From the NCBI GenBank assembly GCA_033557835.1, contig JAWQRO010000195.1, forward strand, positions 1-49,599: a stretch of DNA of 49,599 nt, in the 5' to 3' direction. The translations under genes were made by a program, and so were the position numbers. This document shows, one piece after another, positions 45,878 through 49,599 of this stretch; positions within the stretch are counted from its first letter, which is position 1, and each line of letters opens with the position of its first letter. The notes beneath the pieces were generated by a model that was given only the letters and a program-made list of their open reading frames with translations, did no database searches and was not told where the DNA came from. Source of the DNA: Helochares maculicollis. Its lineage: Eukaryota > Arthropoda > Insecta > Coleoptera > Hydrophilidae.

Positions 45878-46520
45878 AATATTAGTAGTACAATTTCACT
45901 GCACATAAATAGGAAGTCACTTTGTCATCGTGCAATATTTATCATTTGTTTATTTGAATAGGACTTTTAATAATTTTTTTACATATTTCATTACTATAGT
46001 ATAGAGGAGGAATTTGTGATTGTTGAAAAAATTTGCCTTTAAATACATTTAAAAACGTTCATAACACGCTTTTTTAATTTTAAAGTACAACATTTCTTTA
46101 AGTGAGACTGAAATTAATTGTCTATCTAAAGATATGTTTATAAATAGTAAGTCGAAAGTTGTAAAAAATCGCAAAGTTTTAAGAATTATTTATTATCGTA
46201 TAATAGAATTACTGTGGAGACACTCATTTCAAAACAGGAATTCTAATTTAAAATAATAACAAAATACTTAGGTATGATAATTGTCCGTAATTGTGCAAAA
46301 ATTCAAACCCAGAGCTCTTAAAATCATCACAAAATACACATTACTTACTGCTATCATTCAAAGTAGGTATTTATAAAAGTTTTTTCATATAACTTTTATG
46401 TTAAAATAATTAAACATGCCAAAATAGGTAAAGAAAAAGTGATATGAAAATAGAGACCCTCAATTGGAAATACAGGCATCACATAGCTACAAGCATTATT
46501 CTTATGGATGATTAGAAAAA
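45878..46520. other. PIG-A 3' flank
   Basis: AT-rich, with no gene seen. It should hold the PIG-A 3' UTR; I found no convincing canonical poly(A) signal close to the stop. Confidence 0.4.
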
Positions 46521-46740
46521 ATATCTGGAGTATTTCCACTCAACATTCCTGTATAAATATATGTACTACATAAAAGTACCTGTGATTAATAATATCAAAA
46601 GTATTTGCGCTTCAAAAATAAAAGCAAAAGTTGCAATATTCATAATTTACATATGCTTCAGTGCTTACATTCAACACATTAGTGTGTTCATAAGGAATAT
46701 TCTACTAAAAGAGTTAAGTGGCAGATTTCATTTATACTAA
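46521..46740 (+). repeat. Family E terminal segment, uninterrupted
   Basis: CCACTCAACATTCCTGTATA and the following 100 bases match both flanks of element A at 19477-20839, but without that element: an empty-site relative. The TA at 46558-46559 is the target. Confidence 0.75.
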
Positions 46741-49470
46741 AATTGTGTTAAACGAATGGATGCCACTGAACGCTGCCATTCTAATTTGTAGCTACATATG
46801 AATTAGCTAAGTAAGAGTAATTTATGCATAAACAATCGAAGTACATTATGTATACATAATTTTACTAAAACCTATGGCTTTTGATTATTATCCGTTCAAA
46901 AAACGCTGTTCGCGAATAATTGTAAGTAATCAGAAGATGTTGTCATCTAGTTGTTAGCAGTGTAATGCATTGTTAAGCTTTTCATTTTAAGTACAGCTAT
47001 TTGCATTTGCATATATACTTAAGGTACTTGACTATTAGAGGGCTTTGCACACCAAATATTTCTCATAGTCCGTATGTTTAGAAACTATACTATGTTTGCG
47101 CACCACCTTACAACATAATCTATACGACATAGCAACTTAGTTTGTGTAGTTGATTTCCATGTGATCGGAAGTGGCATTCTGTTGTACGTTTACTAATTCT
47201 CCAGATCAAACAGTGTGTGTAATGTGATATCTATTCCTATCATCCAACAAATTAATATGCTGTCTCCACCGTATATTTTTGTTATTAAATCTACTGTTAT
47301 GTGGGAAAGGGGTATTTTGCAGAATAATTTCTGCGGCGGATGATAGCTCTAAATTTGTGCGCTTCAAATAGAGAGAAATAATACTTATATACATGCATTC
47401 GTTTATATATCCATGTTACTATACGAAGTGATGGGAAGGAATTACGATCATGAAAAAATTCGTACTTAAGCATTGTGTTATAAGCAAATGGTTGTCACTG
47501 AACCCGGTCATTGTAATTTATAGCAACTGCATGCATTAGTGTGATATAAGTAAGAGTAATAATTTGCATAAACGGTCAAACTACATTATTTATCCATCAT
47601 TTTACTAACAACTGAAATGCTGGGTGTATATGAACGTAGAGTTAGTTGCCTAACTAGAAGGCACATTGCGACAACTGAAATGCTTGCTAAATATGCACGT
47701 AGAGCAGGTTGCCTACTTAGAAGGCCTCCATACTGTGGCAACTGCAATGCTGGTTAAATGTGAACGTAGAGTTGGTTGCTTAACAAGAAGGCGTATTGAG
47801 GCAGCTGAAACGCCTGGTAAATTTGTACGTATAGCGGGTTGCCTAGCTAGAAGGCATTTATACTAGGGCAATTGAAGTGGTGCTGGCTGAATATGAACGT
47901 ATAGTTAGTTGCCTAGCTAGCAAGTATATTGCGGCAACTGAAATGCATTTCAAATATGAAGGTAGAACGGCTTTCCTAACTAGAAGGCATTCATACTACT
48001 GCAGCAGTCGTTTTTATTCCTGTAGTACCATACAAAGTGAGGGGAAGGAATTATGATCACGAAAAAATTCTTACTTTTAAGCACTGTGCTATAAACAACT
48101 GGTTGTCACTAAACGCGGCCGTTCTAATTTATAGCTACCGCATGAGTTATTGAGATTTAAGTAAGTTTACTTACAACCAAGTCGATAATTATTATCATAT
48201 ATTCAAAACAAACTAACAGCGAATAAATATAAATTTTTAGTAATGTGCTGCCACCTAGTTGTTAGTAGCGTAACGCATTATATGTTGACCATTTTAAATA
48301 AAGGTATCTGTAAATTTATCGCAAATAATTATAACAATAACTCAAGAGAGGGCGTTGCATACAAAATATTGGACACTACTTGTATGTTTGAAAAATATGA
48401 ATTCTTCGCAAAACGCTTATTAAGTATTGCGCGCCCAAGTGTCCGTCGGTTTCTAAGTTCAATGCATAACACAACACCGTGAATCCTGGATCTATTAGTT
48501 CCACTTCAAGAAGTGTCTTACCTCAGAGTCTACGAGACCAAGTTAGGGTTGTGCTAAGTGGCTGGATGGCTAGTAAACGCGGCCGCTCTAATTTGTAGCG
48601 ATATATGAATTAAACTGATTAGCTAAGTACGAGTGCATAGACAGTTAGAATTAAACAAAAGATAATGTGCTGCCATCTAGTTATTAATAGCGTAATGTAT
48701 TTTGGAGTGAGCATTTTAAATATAGTTTTCTGTATTTGCATAAATAATTATTATTAAGATGACTATGAGAGGGCGCTGCACACTAAATGTTTGACATAAC
48801 CTGCATGTCTAGAAATTATAAATATGAGTACGAAATTTATTAGCCATGGCGCTTCTCGTCCTCCTATCCATATTTCCCAGTGATTATCTCATACCCCTAC
48901 CGAGTTGCGCCTGATAAGCTGTAACTAGTCAGATTATAAATATCTCTACAAGTATATCTGTTGTAGTAACAGTGTCCGTAGTGGATACTCGAAGTTACAA
49001 TATATCTATCATAAGAGTTTAAATAGTAGTACATTTCTGACTCTACGATGTATAACATGGTCTCTTGTTGAAGTGCATTTAGTATTTATATTATGAAACC
49101 CAGGCATACTTAGTATAGGATAGTCTTTTATGAGGATCTATATGATGATCACAGATCTATATTCATTAACCCATCCAGCAATGTACATACATTATTAACT
49201 AATAGTAGTAACCATTTGGTGGGAGGGAATTAGACGCACTACATGCTTAAATGTTTTGCAAACAATTTATATTTTCTAAACATGCAAGTGGTGTGAAGTA
49301 TTAAGTAGGCAGCGCTCTCTTTTGAGTAATTGTTATAACCACATGCGACGAAAATACAGATATCTTTATTAAAAATGATCAACATATAATGCGTTTCGCT
49401 ACTAACAACTAGGTGGCACCACATTCTCAAAAATTTATATTTATTCACATTTAGTTTCTTTTGAATGGAT
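46741..49470. repeat. Degenerate satellite-like array with MITE-like units
   Basis: A unit containing CGGCCGTTCTAATTT or close relatives recurs at about 46775, 47500, 48115 and 48585. At 46935, 48244 and 48664 it is followed by a MITE-like piece of about 120 bases running from a TGCTGCCACCTAGTTGTTAG end to an AGAGAGGGCGTTGCATAC end; the two ends are rough inverted repeats. At 49239-49440 the piece lies inverted. Reading frames here are repeat translations, not genes. Confidence 0.65.
47609..48003 (+). repeat. Minisatellite of six 62-70 bp monomers arranged as three dimers
   Basis: Each monomer carries AACTGAAATGC, GAACGTAGAG and GTTGCCTAACTAGAAGG variants. The GTTGCC block starts at 47645, 47708, 47775, 47838, 47908 and 47970, a spacing of 63, 67, 63, 70 and 62. 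Monomers alternate between an A form (GAGTTAGTTGCC, then ATTGCGGCA) and a B form (GAGC-GGTTGCC, then CATACT-GGCA). Confidence 0.85.
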
Positions 49471-49472
49471 CA

Positions 49473-49599
49473 TAATAATTAACGACTCAGTTGTTAGTAA
49501 AATGAAGGATAAATAATGTACTTTGCTCGCTTATGCATAAATATCTCGTATTTAAATCACATTAATTTGTTTACAGCACAGTGCTTAAAAGTAGGAATT
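49473..49599. repeat. Terminal direct repeat, right copy
   Basis: Identical to bases 1-127. Upstream of it (49239-49460) lies an inverted copy of the MITE-like unit also seen at 530-635. Confidence 0.97.

Noticed and set aside
47666..47866. A 66-codon basic, cysteine-containing frame
   Set aside because: It is the minisatellite read in one frame; repeats of the monomer give the apparent RRGCLTRR-like pattern.
47609..48003. CRISPR-like array of regular repeats
   Set aside because: No short repeat/unique spacer pattern: the whole monomer is homologous from copy to copy, and the genome is eukaryotic.
1..49599. tRNA, rRNA, or bacterial or viral replicon features
   Set aside because: I saw no tRNA-like boxes or rRNA segments and no replication genes; the spliced animal genes rule out a bacterial replicon despite the matching ends.

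Overview
This window is AT-rich nuclear DNA from an insect. It carries six spliced or nested protein genes of clear animal type, both long introns and very short ones (58 and 63 bp), and many fossil DNA transposons (three mariner copies, one piggyBac relic, a four-copy TA-target family). The nuclear receptor is of the insect Hr78 / vertebrate TR2-TR4 class. The insect order cannot be fixed from what I can see.

Layout. Positions 1-640 and about 46500-49599 are degenerate satellite-like and MITE-like repeats in both orientations. The first 127 bases are repeated exactly as the last 127. Minus strand, 1717 to at least 12096: a PLEKHG5-type RhoGEF (Ras-binding-like region, DH, PH, serine-rich tail) in 14 frame-consistent exons, with possible further 5' exons up to 13263. 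Its introns hold two mariners and the piggyBac relic. From 13470 to 16310 lies an odd composite repeat with a GC-rich minisatellite and two tandem 500-bp units, each carrying an intron-like GT-AG segment. Minus, 21718-25242: golgin GM130. Plus, 28735-32743: Hr78/NR2C nuclear receptor in two exons; its intron holds an antisense single-exon gene (30107-30568) of unknown function. Minus, 36723-40658: Spire, with a mariner fossil in its intron. Plus, 42289-45877: PIG-A in seven exons, the first with only 17 coding bases.

The genes do not form one pathway. They are conserved cell-biology genes: Rho signalling, Golgi tethering, actin nucleation for vesicle transport, GPI-anchor synthesis and a nuclear receptor. 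GM130 and Hr78 are divergent, Hr78 and Spire convergent, Spire and PIG-A divergent.

Points most worth a second look are the exact 127-base terminal repeat (circle, or assembly-graph overlap), the tandem exon-intron array at 14.3-15.7 kb, the SUMO/LC8-motif-rich antisense gene inside the receptor intron, the paralogous empty site that fixes the target duplication of the four-copy element, and the Hr78 promoter, whose TATA box overlaps a receptor half-site. All exon limits come from reading splice signals and phase by eye; no alignment was run.
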